From Mycobacterium sp. NBC_00419 (GTDB lineage Bacteria; Actinomycetota; Actinomycetes; Mycobacteriales; Mycobacteriaceae), in the NCBI RefSeq assembly GCF_036023875.1, contig NZ_CP107931.1:4278001-4342000 (forward strand): a stretch of 64,000 bases of DNA. The letters are read 5' to 3'. This document shows, in pieces, positions 55,352 to 64,000 of the stretch (position 1 is the first letter of the stretch; every line of letters begins with the position of its first letter). Below the pieces are notes generated by a model, which did not search any database, was not told the origin of the DNA, and saw nothing but the letters and a program-made list of their open reading frames with translations. The translations under genes were made by a program, and so were the position numbers.

Positions 55352-56464
55352 GTGGACCTCGACCGACAGTCTGACATCGCCGCCCTTGATTCCACCCTGA
55401 CCACGGTGGAGCGGGTGCTCGACGTGGACGGGCTGCGCGCCAAGATCGACAAGCTCGAACACGAGGCCGCCGACCCCAACCTGTGGAACGACCAGAGCCA
55501 CGCCCAGAAGGTCACCAGCGAGCTGTCGCACGCCCAGTCTGAGCTGCGCCGCGTAGAGGACTTACGCAGCCGCCTGGCGGACCTGCCGGTGCTCTACGAG
55601 ATGGCTGCCGAGGAAGAGGGCGCGGGCGCTGCCGATGCCCTGGCCGAAGCCGACGCCGAACTGAAGTCACTGCAGGCCGACATTGAGGTACTCGAGGTCC
55701 GGACCCTGCTGGCCGGCGAGTACGACGAGCGCGAGGCCCTGGTCAACATCCGTTCCGGCGCGGGTGGCGTCGACGCCGCCGACTGGGCCGAGATGCTGAT
55801 GCGGATGTACATCCGCTGGGCCGAGCAGCACAAGTACCCCGTGGAGGTGTTCGACACCTCCTACGCCGAAGAGGCGGGCATCAAGAGCGCGACCTTCGCC
55901 GTCCACGCGCCCTACGCCTACGGCACGCTCTCGGTCGAGCAGGGCACCCACCGGCTGGTGCGCATCAGCCCGTTCGACAACCAGAACCGCCGCCAGACCT
56001 CGTTCGCCGAAGTCGAGGTGCTGCCCGTGGTGGAGACCACCGACCACATCGAGATCCCCGAGACGGATCTGCGGGTCGACGTATACCGCTCCAGCGGGCC
56101 GGGCGGGCAGTCGGTGAACACCACCGACTCGGCGGTTCGACTCACCCACATCCCCACCGGTATCGTGGTGACCTGCCAGAACGAGAAATCGCAGTTGCAG
56201 AACAAGGTTTCGGCGATGCGGGTGCTGCAGGCCAAACTGCTGGAACGCAAGCGGCAGGAAGAGCGCGCCGAGATGGACGCGCTGAAAGGCGAGGGCGGCA
56301 GCTCCTGGGGAAACCAGATGCGCTCCTACGTTCTGCACCCCTACCAAATGGTCAAGGATCTGCGCACCGAATACGAGGTCGGCAGTCCTACGGCGGTACT
56401 GGATGGGGACATCGACGGATTCCTGGAAGCGGGAATCAGGTGGCGTAACCGAAAAGATGATTAG
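55352..56464 (+). CDS. prfB: Peptide chain release factor 2
   Basis: Class-I release factor reading UGA and UAA, 370 residues. The GGQ peptidyl-hydrolysis loop is [28 protein letters not shown]; the stop-codon tripeptide SPF lies in [20 protein letters not shown] 55352 with GAGGAG upstream starts the full-length protein in one frame. The programmed frameshift found near the start of E. coli prfB is absent, so expression is not autoregulated that way. The stop overlaps the next gene by eight bases. Confidence 0.96.
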   Translation: MDLDRQSDIAALDSTLTTVERVLDVDGLRAKIDKLEHEAADPNLWNDQSHAQKVTSELSHAQSELRRVEDLRSRLADLPVLYEMAAEEEGAGAADALAEADAELKSLQADIEVLEVRTLLAGEYDEREALVNIRSGAGGVDAADWAEMLMRMYIRWAEQHKYPVEVFDTSYAEEAGIKSATFAVHAPYAYGTLSVEQGTHRLVRISPFDNQNRRQTSFAEVEVLPVVETTDHIEIPETDLRVDVYRSSGPGGQSVNTTDSAVRLTHIPTGIVVTCQNEKSQLQNKVSAMRVLQAKLLERKRQEERAEMDALKGEGGSSWGNQMRSYVLHPYQMVKDLRTEYEVGSPTAVLDGDIDGFLEAGIRWRNRKDD

Positions 56465-57428
56465 CAACTATCTGGCCGCAGGCTTCGGGCAGCGCTGGAG
56501 CGATTTCTGGCACGGCGAGTACGGCGTGTGGATCGTCACCCGCGGCGTGCGGATTGCGTTGTTGGTCATCGGGGCGCTCTTGGCGGCCCGCTTCATCACC
56601 TGGCTGGCTCGCCGAATCACCCGGCGCATCGACGCCCGATACCAACAGACCGATCAGCTGGTGCGTACCGAGAGCGCCAAACACCAGCAAGCGGTGGCTT
56701 CCGTGGTCTCCTGGGTGTCCATCGCCCTGGTATTCGTCATGGTCGTCGTCGAAATCGGTGATGTCCTGTCGATCCCGGTCAGTTCGCTGGCAGCGCCAGC
56801 GGCAGTCCTGGGCGCCGCGTTGGGCTTCGGTGCCCAGAACCTCGTCAAGGACATGCTCGCCGGGTTCTTCATCATCACCGAACGTCAATACGGCTTCGGG
56901 GACCTCGTCCAGCTGAGCATGGTCGGCGCGCCCGCAGATTCACTCGGCACCGTCGAGGAGGTCACCCTGCGGGTGACCAAGCTCAGAACCGTCGAGGGCG
57001 AGATGTATACGGTTCCGAACGGCAACATCGTCAGGTCGCTGAACCTGTCCAAGGACTGGGCGCGTGCGGTCGTCGATGTACCGGTGCCGACGTCGGCCGA
57101 CCTCAACCGAGTCAACGACCTGCTGCACAAGGTCTGCAGTGACGCCATGCTCGACGAGGATCTACGCAAGTTGCTGCTCGACGAACCGGCATTGATGGGT
57201 GTGGAGAGCATCGAGGTCGACACGGTCAACCTGCGCATCGTGGCTCGCACGTTGCCCGGGAAGCAATTCGATGTCGGCCGCCGTCTACGTGTGATGGTGA
57301 TCGCCGCACTGAGCAAGGCAGGCATCACCTCGCCGACGGAGAAGGCACCGACCTTGGGCGGTATCACCGCGTCGGGAACCACCGAGGAAGCGGCCGCGGT
57401 TCGTAACCAGGAAGGACAGCGACAGTGA
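56457..57428 (+). CDS. MscS-family mechanosensitive ion channel protein
   Basis: A small-conductance mechanosensitive channel family protein of 323 residues. Helices run at about residues 25-45, 75-100 and 103-125, with the pore-lining pattern [42 protein letters not shown]. The beta domain and C-terminal alpha/beta region follow, then a short low-complexity tail ([16 protein letters not shown]). ATG 56457 overlaps the prfB end by eight bases; GTG 56445 is an alternative. It probably relieves turgor on osmotic downshift. From memory, M. tuberculosis Rv3104c occupies this place. Confidence 0.88.
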   Translation: MISNYLAAGFGQRWSDFWHGEYGVWIVTRGVRIALLVIGALLAARFITWLARRITRRIDARYQQTDQLVRTESAKHQQAVASVVSWVSIALVFVMVVVEIGDVLSIPVSSLAAPAAVLGAALGFGAQNLVKDMLAGFFIITERQYGFGDLVQLSMVGAPADSLGTVEEVTLRVTKLRTVEGEMYTVPNGNIVRSLNLSKDWARAVVDVPVPTSADLNRVNDLLHKVCSDAMLDEDLRKLLLDEPALMGVESIEVDTVNLRIVARTLPGKQFDVGRRLRVMVIAALSKAGITSPTEKAPTLGGITASGTTEEAAAVRNQEGQRQ

Positions 57429-57925
57429 CGTCGCTCCGGAAGTGGAAGCGCGACGACCGCGGCTGGCCCAACTACCTGCCGGGCGGTCGGATCCGCACGT
57501 CGACAGCGGCTTTGATTGTCGCCTTCGTCGCCCTGTTCTGGATCTACCAGAACTACGAACCCCCGCCGCCTGCGCCTGATCCGGCCACCCAGGTGGTGCC
57601 GCCCGGCTTCGTCCCGGACCCGTCCTACACCTGGGTACCGCGCACCGACGTCCAGCGGCGCACCCAGACACCGACGACCACCACGACGACCAGCGAGACG
57701 CCGACGACCTCACCGACCTCGCCTACCGAGTCCACCTCGCCGGGCGAGACATCGCCGACCTCGCCCACGTCACCGACGTCGCCGACCTCACCGACATCGC
57801 CGACGACGACCACCCCGGCACCGCCCGGAGTGCCGCCTCTGCCCGGTGCGCCCAGCCCGACGCCCACCCCGTCAGCCGTGCCGGGCCAGGGTCCGATGTC
57901 GACGCCTGCCGCGCCGACGCAGTAA
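57425..57925 (+). CDS. Membrane-anchored proline/threonine-rich protein (Rv3103c-like)
   Basis: A protein of 166 residues. A short charged N-terminus ([21 protein letters not shown]) precedes one transmembrane helix at residues 27-42 ([17 protein letters not shown]). After [34 protein letters not shown], the exported part is almost wholly Pro/Thr/Ser, including six tandem TSP triplets at residues 109-126. GTG 57425 overlaps the channel gene stop by four bases (GTGA). The location between an MscS-like gene and ftsE suggests an envelope role; O-mannosylation of the Thr/Pro tail is plausible in mycobacteria. Function unknown. Confidence 0.88.
   Translation: MTSLRKWKRDDRGWPNYLPGGRIRTSTAALIVAFVALFWIYQNYEPPPPAPDPATQVVPPGFVPDPSYTWVPRTDVQRRTQTPTTTTTTSETPTTSPTSPTESTSPGETSPTSPTSPTSPTSPTSPTTTTPAPPGVPPLPGAPSPTPTPSAVPGQGPMSTPAAPTQ
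57749..57805 (+). repeat. Tandem 9-bp repeat encoding Thr-Ser-Pro units
   Basis: Six consecutive TSP codon triplets (about 57 bases, units such as ACGTCACCG) in the proline-rich gene. Synonymous third bases vary between units, so it is an old repeat under coding constraint, but such runs can change length by slippage. Confidence 0.75.
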
Positions 57926-57960
57926 CCCGCGAGACCAGACAGCTACACTGGCGTGCCGTG

Positions 57961-58650
57961 ATGATCACCCTTGACCATGTCAGCAAGCAGTACAAGTCGT
58001 CGGCCCGCCCAGCCCTCGACAATGTCAGCGTCAAGATCGACAAGGGTGAGTTCGTCTTCCTCATCGGCCCGTCGGGTTCGGGCAAGTCGACGTTCATGCG
58101 ACTGTTGCTGGCCGAAGAGACCCCGACCTCCGGTGAGCTCCAGGTATCGAAGTTCCACGTCAACAAGCTGTCGGGTCGCCACATCCCCAAACTGCGCCAG
58201 GTGATCGGCTGCGTGTTCCAGGACTTCCGGCTGCTACAGCAGAAGAGCGTCTTCGAGAACGTCGCGTTCGCCCTCGAGGTGATCGGCAAGAAGCCCGACA
58301 CCATCAACCGGGTGGTACCCGAGGTCCTGGAGATGGTCGGGCTGTCCGGCAAGGCCAACCGGTTGCCCGGCGAACTGTCCGGCGGTGAGCAGCAGCGCGT
58401 CGCGATCGCGCGGGCGTTCGTCAACCGCCCGCTGGTGCTGCTGGCCGACGAGCCCACCGGAAACCTCGACCCCGACACCAGCAAGGACATCATGGACCTG
58501 CTCGAACGGATCAACCGGACGGGCACCACGGTGCTGATGGCCACCCACGACCACCACATCGTCGACTCCATGCGCCAGCGCGTGGTCGAGCTGTCCCTTG
58601 GCAGGCTTGTGCGCGACGAGCAGCGTGGCGTCTACGGAATGGATCGTTAA
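57961..58650 (+). CDS. ftsE: Cell division ATP-binding protein FtsE
   Basis: ABC-type ATPase of 229 residues that with FtsX activates peptidoglycan hydrolases (RipC in mycobacteria) at the septum. Motifs are Walker [11 protein letters not shown]-loop VFQDFRLL, signature [14 protein letters not shown], Walker [12 protein letters not shown] and the H-loop [11 protein letters not shown] 57961 (MITLDHV) matches the known N-terminus; the preceding GTG 57958 is not needed. ftsX follows without a gap. Confidence 0.96.
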   Translation: MITLDHVSKQYKSSARPALDNVSVKIDKGEFVFLIGPSGSGKSTFMRLLLAEETPTSGELQVSKFHVNKLSGRHIPKLRQVIGCVFQDFRLLQQKSVFENVAFALEVIGKKPDTINRVVPEVLEMVGLSGKANRLPGELSGGEQQRVAIARAFVNRPLVLLADEPTGNLDPDTSKDIMDLLERINRTGTTVLMATHDHHIVDSMRQRVVELSLGRLVRDEQRGVYGMDR

Positions 58651-59547
58651 GTGCGCTTCGGCTTCCTGGTCAACGAGGTCTTCACCGGACTTCGCCGCAA
58701 CGTCACGATGACCGTGGCGATGATCGTGACGACGGCGATCTCGCTCGGGCTCTTCGGCGGTGGTCTGCTGGTGCTGCGGCTGGCCGACCAGTCCCGGCAC
58801 ATCTACCTCGACCGCGTCGAGAGCCAGGTCTTCCTGACCAACGACATCTCGGCCAACGACCCGACGTGCGACGGCGACGTGTGCAAGGCGCTGCGCACCA
58901 AGATCGAGGGCCTCGACGACGTCAAGTCGGTGCGCTTCCTCAACCAGACCGAAGCGTATGACGACGCGATCGCCAAGAACCCCCAGTTCAAGGACCTCGC
59001 GAGCAAGGATGCCTTCCCGGCGTCGTTCATCGTCAAGCTCGACAACCCCGAGCAGCACAAGGGTTTCGACGCGGCGATGCAGGGCCAGCCCGGTGTCCTC
59101 AACGTGCTCAACCAGAAGGAACTGATCGACCGGCTGTTCGCTGTGCTCGACGGGTTGTCCAACGTCGCCTTCGCGGTCGCCGTGGTGCAGGCCATCGGTG
59201 CGATTCTGTTGATCGCCAACATGGTTCAAGTCGCGGCCTACACCAGACGCACCGAGATCGGCATCATGCGAATGGTCGGCGCGACCCGCTGGTACACCCA
59301 GCTGCCGTTCCTTCTCGAGGCGGTGCTGGCGGCGCTGATCGGGGTGTTCTTCGCGATCGTCGGGCTGATCGTGGTGCGTGCGATGTTCCTGGAGAGGGCG
59401 CTCGACCAGTTCTATCGAGCCAATCTCATCGCCAAGGTCAACTACGCCGACATCCTCTATTTCGTGACGCCGTGGCTGGTGTTCCTGGGTGTCGCCATGT
59501 CCGGAGTCACTGCGTACGTCACCTTGCGCCTCTACGTGCGGAGGTAG
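58651..59547 (+). CDS. ftsX: Cell division membrane protein FtsX
   Basis: A four-helix membrane protein of 298 residues. Helix 1 ([25 protein letters not shown]) is followed by the large extracytoplasmic domain of about 120 residues with two cysteines ([13 protein letters not shown]). Then come three C-terminal helices ([21 protein letters not shown] and onward) and the cytoplasmic [18 protein letters not shown] coupling segment. GTG 58651 directly follows the ftsE stop. It transmits FtsE ATP hydrolysis to a periplasmic hydrolase. Confidence 0.96.
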   Translation: MRFGFLVNEVFTGLRRNVTMTVAMIVTTAISLGLFGGGLLVLRLADQSRHIYLDRVESQVFLTNDISANDPTCDGDVCKALRTKIEGLDDVKSVRFLNQTEAYDDAIAKNPQFKDLASKDAFPASFIVKLDNPEQHKGFDAAMQGQPGVLNVLNQKELIDRLFAVLDGLSNVAFAVAVVQAIGAILLIANMVQVAAYTRRTEIGIMRMVGATRWYTQLPFLLEAVLAALIGVFFAIVGLIVVRAMFLERALDQFYRANLIAKVNYADILYFVTPWLVFLGVAMSGVTAYVTLRLYVRR

Positions 59548-59549
59548 CT

Positions 59550-60056
59550 GTGTCGAAGAAGACGCCGGCCAACAAGGCAGGTGACGTCAGGGGCGGCAAG
59601 AAGATCGTCGCCACCAACCGCAAGGCGCGGCACAACTATTCGATCCTCGACACCTACGAGGCCGGTGTGGTTCTGCAGGGCACCGAGGTCAAAAGCCTGC
59701 GCGACGGGCAGGCGTCGTTGGCCGACGCGTTCGCCACCGTCGACGACGGTGAGATCTGGCTGCGCAACCTGCACATCCCGGAATATCACCACGGCAGCTG
59801 GACCAACCACGCACCGCGGCGCAACCGCAAGCTGCTGTTGCACCGGAGCCAGATCGACAACCTGGTCGGCAAGATTCGCGACGGCAACCTCACCCTGGTG
59901 CCGTTGTCGCTGTACTTCAGCGAGGGCCGGGTCAAGGTCGAACTTGCACTGGCCAGAGGTAAACAAGCTCACGACAAACGACAGGACCTGGCCCGCCGCG
60001 ACGCCGAGCGTGAGGTGGTACGCGAGCTCGGCAGGCGCGCCAAGGGCATGTCCTGA
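59550..60056 (+). CDS. smpB: tmRNA-binding protein SmpB
   Basis: An OB-fold protein of 168 residues that brings tmRNA to stalled ribosomes. Segments: [67 protein letters not shown], and the basic C-terminal tail [19 protein letters not shown] 59550 is chosen because GGAGG lies five bases before it, two bases after the ftsX stop; the open frame upstream overlaps ftsX. Its partner RNA begins at 63966 in this window, with four genes in between. Confidence 0.95.
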   Translation: MSKKTPANKAGDVRGGKKIVATNRKARHNYSILDTYEAGVVLQGTEVKSLRDGQASLADAFATVDDGEIWLRNLHIPEYHHGSWTNHAPRRNRKLLLHRSQIDNLVGKIRDGNLTLVPLSLYFSEGRVKVELALARGKQAHDKRQDLARRDAEREVVRELGRRAKGMS

Positions 60057-60073
60057 TCGGCGTCCTGCTGGCG

Positions 60074-60898
60074 TTGGCCGCGGCGATCGGGTACGGCGTC
60101 AGCGACTTCGTCGGCGGTATCGCCTCGCGGCGCGTCGCCGCGCTGCGGGTGGTGCTGATCTCGTATCCGGTCGCGATGGTCATGCTCGGCGTGCTGGCAG
60201 TCGTGGTGGGCGGCACCATCTCCACCCCGGCGGTCGTGTGGGGGCTGCTGTGCGGCGTGAGCCAGGCGTTCGGAGTGTGGTGGTTCTACGCCGCGCTGGG
60301 CTCAGGCCCGATCTCGGTGGTGTCACCACTGACCGCGGTGCTCGTGGCGGGGGTGCCGGTAGGTGTCGGCCTGGCGCTGGGGGAGCGGCCTGGGGTGATC
60401 GCCGGTGTGGGTACCGTACTGGCGCTAATCGCCGTGGTGCTGGTCAGCCGGGAGGCCACCGACGGGGATGTGAGCCTGCACCGGTTCACCAAAACCGTTG
60501 CGTGGCTGACGATCGGCTCGGGTCTGGCCTTCGGGCTCAACTTCGTGCTGATTCACCAGGCGCCGGTGGACGCCAAGATGTGGCCACTGTTCTTCGCGCG
60601 AATCTCGGCGACGGCGATCGTGCTGACCGTCGCCGCGTTCACCGGTAACTTCCGTGCGCCGCAGGGTGTTGCGATGCGGCTGGCGCTGGCCGCCGCGGTA
60701 CTAGACGCCGTCTCCAACGTGGCGATGCTGCTGGCGCTGCAGGCCTCGATGCTCTCACTGGCGGGTGTGCTGATGGCGCTGTACCCGGCCGCCACTGTGC
60801 TGCTGGCCATTGTGGTCCTGCGTGAGCGGGTCACCCGCTGGCAGGTTGCGGGCATGGTGCTCGCGTTGGCGGCGGTGGCGATGATCTCGGTGCACTGA
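60074..60898 (+). CDS. EamA/DMT-family transporter
   Basis: Drug/metabolite transporter superfamily protein of 274 residues with ten predicted helices in two EamA repeats (AAAIGYGVSDFVGGIASRR to VLVSREA, then TVAWLTIGSGLAFGLNFVLI to the end). The second repeat ends LMALYPAATVLLAIVVLRERVTRWQVAGMVLALAAVAMISVH. The start is uncertain: TTG 60074 is the only ordinary codon; CTG 60053 would add seven residues (IGVLLAL) that complete helix 1. It follows smpB by 17 bases. Substrate unknown. Confidence 0.82.
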   Translation: MAAAIGYGVSDFVGGIASRRVAALRVVLISYPVAMVMLGVLAVVVGGTISTPAVVWGLLCGVSQAFGVWWFYAALGSGPISVVSPLTAVLVAGVPVGVGLALGERPGVIAGVGTVLALIAVVLVSREATDGDVSLHRFTKTVAWLTIGSGLAFGLNFVLIHQAPVDAKMWPLFFARISATAIVLTVAAFTGNFRAPQGVAMRLALAAAVLDAVSNVAMLLALQASMLSLAGVLMALYPAATVLLAIVVLRERVTRWQVAGMVLALAAVAMISVH

Positions 60899-60899
60899 T

Positions 60900-62081
60900 T
60901 CAACGCAGCGTCTCACTGGGGACGTCGAAGCGCTCCTGGTAGGCGCGGAAGCGTTCGCGGAGCTCGTCGGCGTCCAGGCCGGTGTCGGCCCAGGTGTAGC
61001 GATTACCGCCGCCGTCGCCGGGGTTGGCCGAAAGGTGTTCGCGCATGCGCTGTTCGGCCTGGGGTGTGAGATCGCGGCCGATGCGGTCGTAGACCGCACC
61101 GATGGTGGCGAATGGGTCAGCCATGAAGTCAGCGAAGCGCACATGGATGATCCGGTCGGCTCCCGGCAATCCCTCGTCCACCCAGCCCATCATGCGCTCG
61201 AGTCCCAGGATGTTCTCCTCGGCGCACTGCCCGGCCACCCGCTGCACCGACGACTTGTCGCTGACCAGCTTCTGCAGATACGCCATCAGCGCGCTGATCG
61301 AGGAGATGACCACCAGCGGATCGCGGTGGGTCTGCACCAGGATCGCGTCAGGGTATTCGGCGAGCACCGTGTCCAGGTTCCACAGATGCGCCGGGCTTTT
61401 CAGTAGCCACTGGCCCGGCACGCCGGACTGCAAGTGCTGCAGGAACTTCCGGTGATATCGGTAGGCCGCGGCGTGGTCGGCCTCATGCATTAGCCAGCGC
61501 TGGTAGTTGGGCAGCAAGTACTGGGTGCTGTAGGTCATGCTGCAGAAGGTGCCCATGGTGATCCGCACGCATTCCTGACCGCCGCGCGCGCTCATCGGAT
61601 GGAACTTCATGAACCCCGGGTTCAGCTGCTCACTCATCTCGAGCGCCGCTTCGGTTTGGGCGATCCGCGGATCGGTCTCGTAGGTCTGCGGCTGCGGCAC
61701 CGGGAAGGGCTGGTCGACCTCCCAGGTCAGGGGGGCGCGAAGGTCGGGATCCTGGGTCAGCAGGTCATAGAGAATCGTGGTGCCGGTGCGGGGCTGGCCC
61801 AAGATGATGATCGGGCGTTCGATCTTCTCCTGCGCGATCTCCGGGTGCTCGCTGCGCCAGGCGGTGATCTGCAACCGGTTACGCAGCGGCACAATGACAT
61901 CCGCTGCCGCGATCTCGACGCCGATGGGCGAGAGGTCGTCGGCGTCGATGAATGCGTCGAGCAGGCGGTCGAGGTTGTCGCGCCAGCCGTCGTTGTCACC
62001 GAAGTCGTCACTGCCGGCGAGCTCACATGCCTGCTCGATCAGCTTGTCGGCGTCCAGGCGCGCGGCGATCGCACTGGTCAT
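60900..62081 (-). CDS. Sulfotransferase family protein
   Basis: A PAPS-dependent sulfotransferase-fold protein of 393 residues. The phosphosulfate-binding loop is IIILGQPRTGTTILYDLL near residue 90; the 3'-phosphate segment is VQTHRDPLVVISSISALMAYLQ; and WLLKSPAHLWNLD is typical of the actinobacterial family. It could sulfate a lipid, steroid or glycolipid; substrate unknown. ATG 62081 overlaps the DUF1214 gene stop by four bases (ATGA), so they form an operon with the TetR gene. The frame upstream is non-coding. Confidence 0.9.
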   Translation of the reverse strand: MTSAIAARLDADKLIEQACELAGSDDFGDNDGWRDNLDRLLDAFIDADDLSPIGVEIAAADVIVPLRNRLQITAWRSEHPEIAQEKIERPIIILGQPRTGTTILYDLLTQDPDLRAPLTWEVDQPFPVPQPQTYETDPRIAQTEAALEMSEQLNPGFMKFHPMSARGGQECVRITMGTFCSMTYSTQYLLPNYQRWLMHEADHAAAYRYHRKFLQHLQSGVPGQWLLKSPAHLWNLDTVLAEYPDAILVQTHRDPLVVISSISALMAYLQKLVSDKSSVQRVAGQCAEENILGLERMMGWVDEGLPGADRIIHVRFADFMADPFATIGAVYDRIGRDLTPQAEQRMREHLSANPGDGGGNRYTWADTGLDADELRERFRAYQERFDVPSETLR

Positions 62082-63160
62082 CGCTGAACCTCCTTGTCCA
62101 CAAGACGAACTGAGACCTCGGGTGCTGTCGGGTTGTCCAGCCAGCGCAGGGTGATGAACCCTCGTCGCCGTCCACCGGTGTCCAGCCAGTAGCCCTCGCC
62201 GCTGTCCTCGGCGCCGATGTTGATCCGGATCGCGCCGTCCGCGCCGGGCTCGACGCCCGCGTTGGTCACCGAACTCTGGCGCACCAGGGGCTCGAGGCAT
62301 TCATGCCAGATGTTCTCCAAAGTGATCGACCAGTAGCGGGTTTCGGGCGGCCGGAATTCCAGGTGAAGGCTCTGATGCGCCTCGAGGTCGAACAGGCCGA
62401 GCATGTAGAGGTTGTCCGGTGTGGTGTTCTCCCCGCCGAGGGCGCCGGCCTCCGAGGTGATCAACGTGTTCGGGTTGTCCAGCAGATCCGGACGCACGGT
62501 GCGATGCAGTGTCGTCAGCTTCACGATCGTCCAGCCCAGGGCGGTCAGCTGCTCGGCCAGTTGCTCATCGGTCACCGGCGCCGATGGTTCCTGGTCGCCG
62601 AGACGCGAAATATGAAGCTCTACAGGGACTTCGGTCTGCGGATCGGAGACGTAGTCGCGGACGACGATCGAGGTGGCGTCCTCGGGAATCTGGACGAACT
62701 GGGCGCCGTCGAGGTCGGTGTCGGTGGGCTTGGCCGCGGCGAAGACGATGTCGAATCGGCCGTCGTCGTCGAGCACGAGGTCGCGATCCGACAGGTAGTT
62801 GCTCATCCGCCGCGGGTTCAGCCCGGTGCCGGCGAGCACCTGCAGACCGAGGTAGGTCGACGTGCCGCGGGTGCCGGTGAGCCGGTAGGCACGGTCGCCG
62901 CTGATCATCGCCAGGGGATAGGAGCCGTGCGGGTTCGGGCCGCCGACGAAGCGTGAGGACGTGCACATCTGCACGAAGTGCGGATGATCCGGATCGGTGT
63001 CGACGGACAGTTCCGTGCACAGTGCCGTCACCCGGTTGAGCACCCGCAGCCCCTCGAGGAGTTCGCGTTCGTCGCGGGCATCCTGGGTGATCATCTCGGT
63101 CGTGTCGGCCAGGACCTTGCGGACGAAACCCCACGCCTCCAGTGACTTCTCGCCACTCAT
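62078..63160 (-). CDS. DUF1214-like protein
   Basis: A soluble protein of 360 residues that matches DUF1214/DUF1254-type proteins in its second half: TRYWSITLENIWHECLEPL and the end GEGYWLDTGGRRRGFITLRWLDNP resemble the family. No catalytic motif is known. It lies between a TetR gene and a sulfotransferase gene, an arrangement that suggests a shared hydrophobic substrate. The start is ATG 63160 with GAGG six bases upstream; ATG 63172, overlapping the TetR stop (ATGA), is the alternative. Confidence 0.75.
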   Translation of the reverse strand: MSGEKSLEAWGFVRKVLADTTEMITQDARDERELLEGLRVLNRVTALCTELSVDTDPDHPHFVQMCTSSRFVGGPNPHGSYPLAMISGDRAYRLTGTRGTSTYLGLQVLAGTGLNPRRMSNYLSDRDLVLDDDGRFDIVFAAAKPTDTDLDGAQFVQIPEDATSIVVRDYVSDPQTEVPVELHISRLGDQEPSAPVTDEQLAEQLTALGWTIVKLTTLHRTVRPDLLDNPNTLITSEAGALGGENTTPDNLYMLGLFDLEAHQSLHLEFRPPETRYWSITLENIWHECLEPLVRQSSVTNAGVEPGADGAIRINIGAEDSGEGYWLDTGGRRRGFITLRWLDNPTAPEVSVRLVDKEVQR

Positions 63161-63168
63161 CGGCTGCC

Positions 63169-63765
63169 TCATTTCTGGTCGGTGATCGAGCACGGCGCCA
63201 TCGAGGCGACCGCGCGGGAGATTCGTTCGGACAGCGAGCCGCCGTCGCGCAGCCAGTCGTCGAGGGAGATCCGGACGGCGGCCATCGTCAGGGCGCCGAT
63301 GAGGCGCGGCCGCGGATCGTCGACGGTCAGGTCGGGCAGGCGCGGGGCGATGGTCTCGGCGATCGCGTTCTCGAAGCTCAGGTAGGACAGCAGGGTCCAG
63401 GCGCGCAGGCTCAGCGAGTCACGGGTCTGGCGCTCGATGTCGGCGATCGTGTCCGAGATCGCCTCGAATCCGTCGCCGAGTTCGCAGAATGCCGCGGTGA
63501 GGGCATCGATCGCGGAAAGTTGCGGGGCCTGCCGGCGCAGCGCGTCGGTGATCGCGGAGATCCACATCGCGGTGAAGCCTTCGGCGACCGCGTACTCCTT
63601 GGATTCGAAGTACCGGAAGAAGGTGGCCCTGGCGACGTCGGCTTCGGCGGCGATGCGGTCGGCGGTGGCCGCCGCCAGGCCGTCGTCCATGACCAGCCGT
63701 GCGGCGGCGCCGGCGATGCGTTCCCTGGTCCGCTGACCCTTCCGGACACGCACGCTGCCAGCCAC
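63169..63765 (-). CDS. TetR-family regulator of the sulfotransferase operon
   Basis: TetR regulator of 198 residues with the helix-turn-helix RTRERIAGAAARLVMDDGLAAATADRIAAEADVARATFFRYFESKEYAV. GTG 63765 may start a leaderless message: TACATT (63777-63772 on the minus strand) would be a -10 with a start at the GTG itself. A small inverted repeat overlaps that -10, suggesting autoregulation of the three-gene unit. GTG 63753 is an alternative start. Confidence 0.88.
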   Translation of the reverse strand: MAGSVRVRKGQRTRERIAGAAARLVMDDGLAAATADRIAAEADVARATFFRYFESKEYAVAEGFTAMWISAITDALRRQAPQLSAIDALTAAFCELGDGFEAISDTIADIERQTRDSLSLRAWTLLSYLSFENAIAETIAPRLPDLTVDDPRPRLIGALTMAAVRISLDDWLRDGGSLSERISRAVASMAPCSITDQK

Positions 63766-63776
63766 GAGGTCAATGT

Positions 63777-63787
63777 AGACAAAGTCT
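63777..63787. promoter_or_regulatory. Small inverted repeat AGACAAAGTCT in the TetR promoter
   Basis: Arms AGAC and GTCT around AAA, 12 bases upstream of the TetR GTG and touching the proposed -10. Short, so chance is possible, but the place suits an autorepressor site. Confidence 0.35.
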
Positions 63788-63807
63788 CACTTTCGTACCC
63801 GTCTTTT

Positions 63808-63869
63808 CGCCCAAACGCACACACGGGCGCAGAAGTCCCAGGAAGAGCCCGCCATTGCGTCGATCTCGG
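63808..63869 (+). repeat. Dispersed 62-bp intergenic repeat, copy C
   Basis: It starts CGCCCAAACGCACACACGGG and ends GCGTCGATCTCG, aligned to copies A and B with one small shift in the middle. The gap between the TetR gene and tmRNA holds this copy and little else I can recognise. Confidence 0.58.
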
Positions 63870-63965
63870 CACCGGTGCTGTCGGTGCCCGGGATTAATGT
63901 GCTTTCGGACGCGGTTGTAGACCGCGTACCATTGGAAATCCGGTCGAACCTCGGCCGGGGTGCGA

Positions 63966-64000
63966 GGGGCTGAAGGGTTTCGACTTCGCGCATCGAATCA
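63966..64000 (+). ncRNA. ssrA: Transfer-messenger RNA, 5' end (runs off the window)
   Basis: The last 35 bases match the start of mycobacterial tmRNA: GGGGCTGAA followed by GGGTTTCGACTTCGCGCATC. This forms the 5' half of the tRNA-like acceptor and D-arm region, which pairs with the 3' end outside the window. The ribosome-rescue partner smpB lies 4 kb upstream on the same strand. The tag-coding region and resume codon are not visible. One base seems changed or added near position 63974 relative to the M. tuberculosis sequence I remember. Confidence 0.85.

Noticed and set aside
55352..55430. Programmed +1 frameshift in prfB
   Set aside because: The reading frame is continuous from GTG 55352; there is no internal UGA near codon 26.
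59581..60648. A 355-codon plus-strand open frame across smpB and the transporter
   Set aside because: Arg/Ser/Pro-rich shadow frame; smpB and EamA in their own frames carry clear family motifs.
63900..64000. tmRNA as an integration site for a mobile element
   Set aside because: Only the 5' end is visible; attachment sites usually use the 3' end, and no integrase or duplicated end is in the window.

Overview
The window is a compact, GC-rich, almost gap-free chromosome segment from a mycobacterium, most likely a fast grower (Mycolicibacterium type). The evidence is an antigen-85 mycolyltransferase, F420-dependent enzymes, a complete 14-gene nuo operon, and the runs prfB-mscS-like-proline-rich gene-ftsE-ftsX-smpB-tmRNA and fadE24-fadE23. 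From memory, much of it is collinear with the inverted M. tuberculosis Rv3171c-to-Rv3100c segment (hpx, aofH, Rv3169, Rv3168, Rv3167c, nuoN-A, Rv3143, fadE23, fadE24, hisN, fprA, prfB, ftsEX, smpB, tmRNA). Accessory genes are inserted between the conserved blocks. I see no tRNA, rRNA, insertion sequence, prophage or CRISPR array, and no gene-free stretch longer than 200 bases.

Layout. 0-4.7 kb: a partial transglutaminase-like gene, release factor 3 and a large DEAD/DEAH helicase, all on the minus strand. 4.8-9.0 kb: a probable nitric-oxide/anaerobic stress module made of a Crp/Fnr regulator, a TTGA-N6-TCAA box, hybrid-cluster protein hcp and its reductase, followed by convergent bluB. 9.1-17.4 kb: hydrolase, flavin amine oxidase, F420 (luciferase-like) oxidoreductase, an Rv3169/Rv3168-like pair, a MarR-DoxX pair, and a TetR gene with an SDR. 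The TetR gene shares an operator-like sequence with the Rv3168-like promoter. 17.5-33.4 kb: nuoA to nuoN with an enoyl-CoA hydratase coupled to the end; nearly every junction overlaps. 33.6 kb: a degenerate stand-alone receiver.

34.0-42.6 kb is the most unusual part: ten closely packed minus-strand genes. They include a phosphotransferase, DUF6285 and acyl-CoA dehydrogenase trio resembling LvaA-LvaB-LvaC (4-hydroxyacyl-CoA phosphorylation and isomerisation). Around it lie an HMG-CoA-lyase-like enzyme, a CoA-transferase, an alpha/beta hydrolase, a homogentisate-dioxygenase-like protein and a TetR regulator. A perfect 9-bp inverted repeat sits upstream. I infer an uncharacterised catabolic pathway. 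42.8-47.6 kb: an antigen-85 gene with a strong terminator, a molybdopterin oxidoreductase, and a MarR gene that seems to start with ATT, divergent from an aldo/keto reductase.

47.6-64.0 kb: the fadE24-fadE23 pair, histidinol phosphatase, a small membrane protein, a split-barrel F420/FMN protein, a TetR/MFS divergent pair around a perfect 24-bp palindrome, fprA, the prfB-ftsEX-smpB run, an EamA transporter, a sulfotransferase/DUF1214/TetR operon, and the first 35 bases of tmRNA at the edge. A 62-bp intergenic repeat of unknown nature occurs three times (11.4, 12.5 and 63.8 kb).
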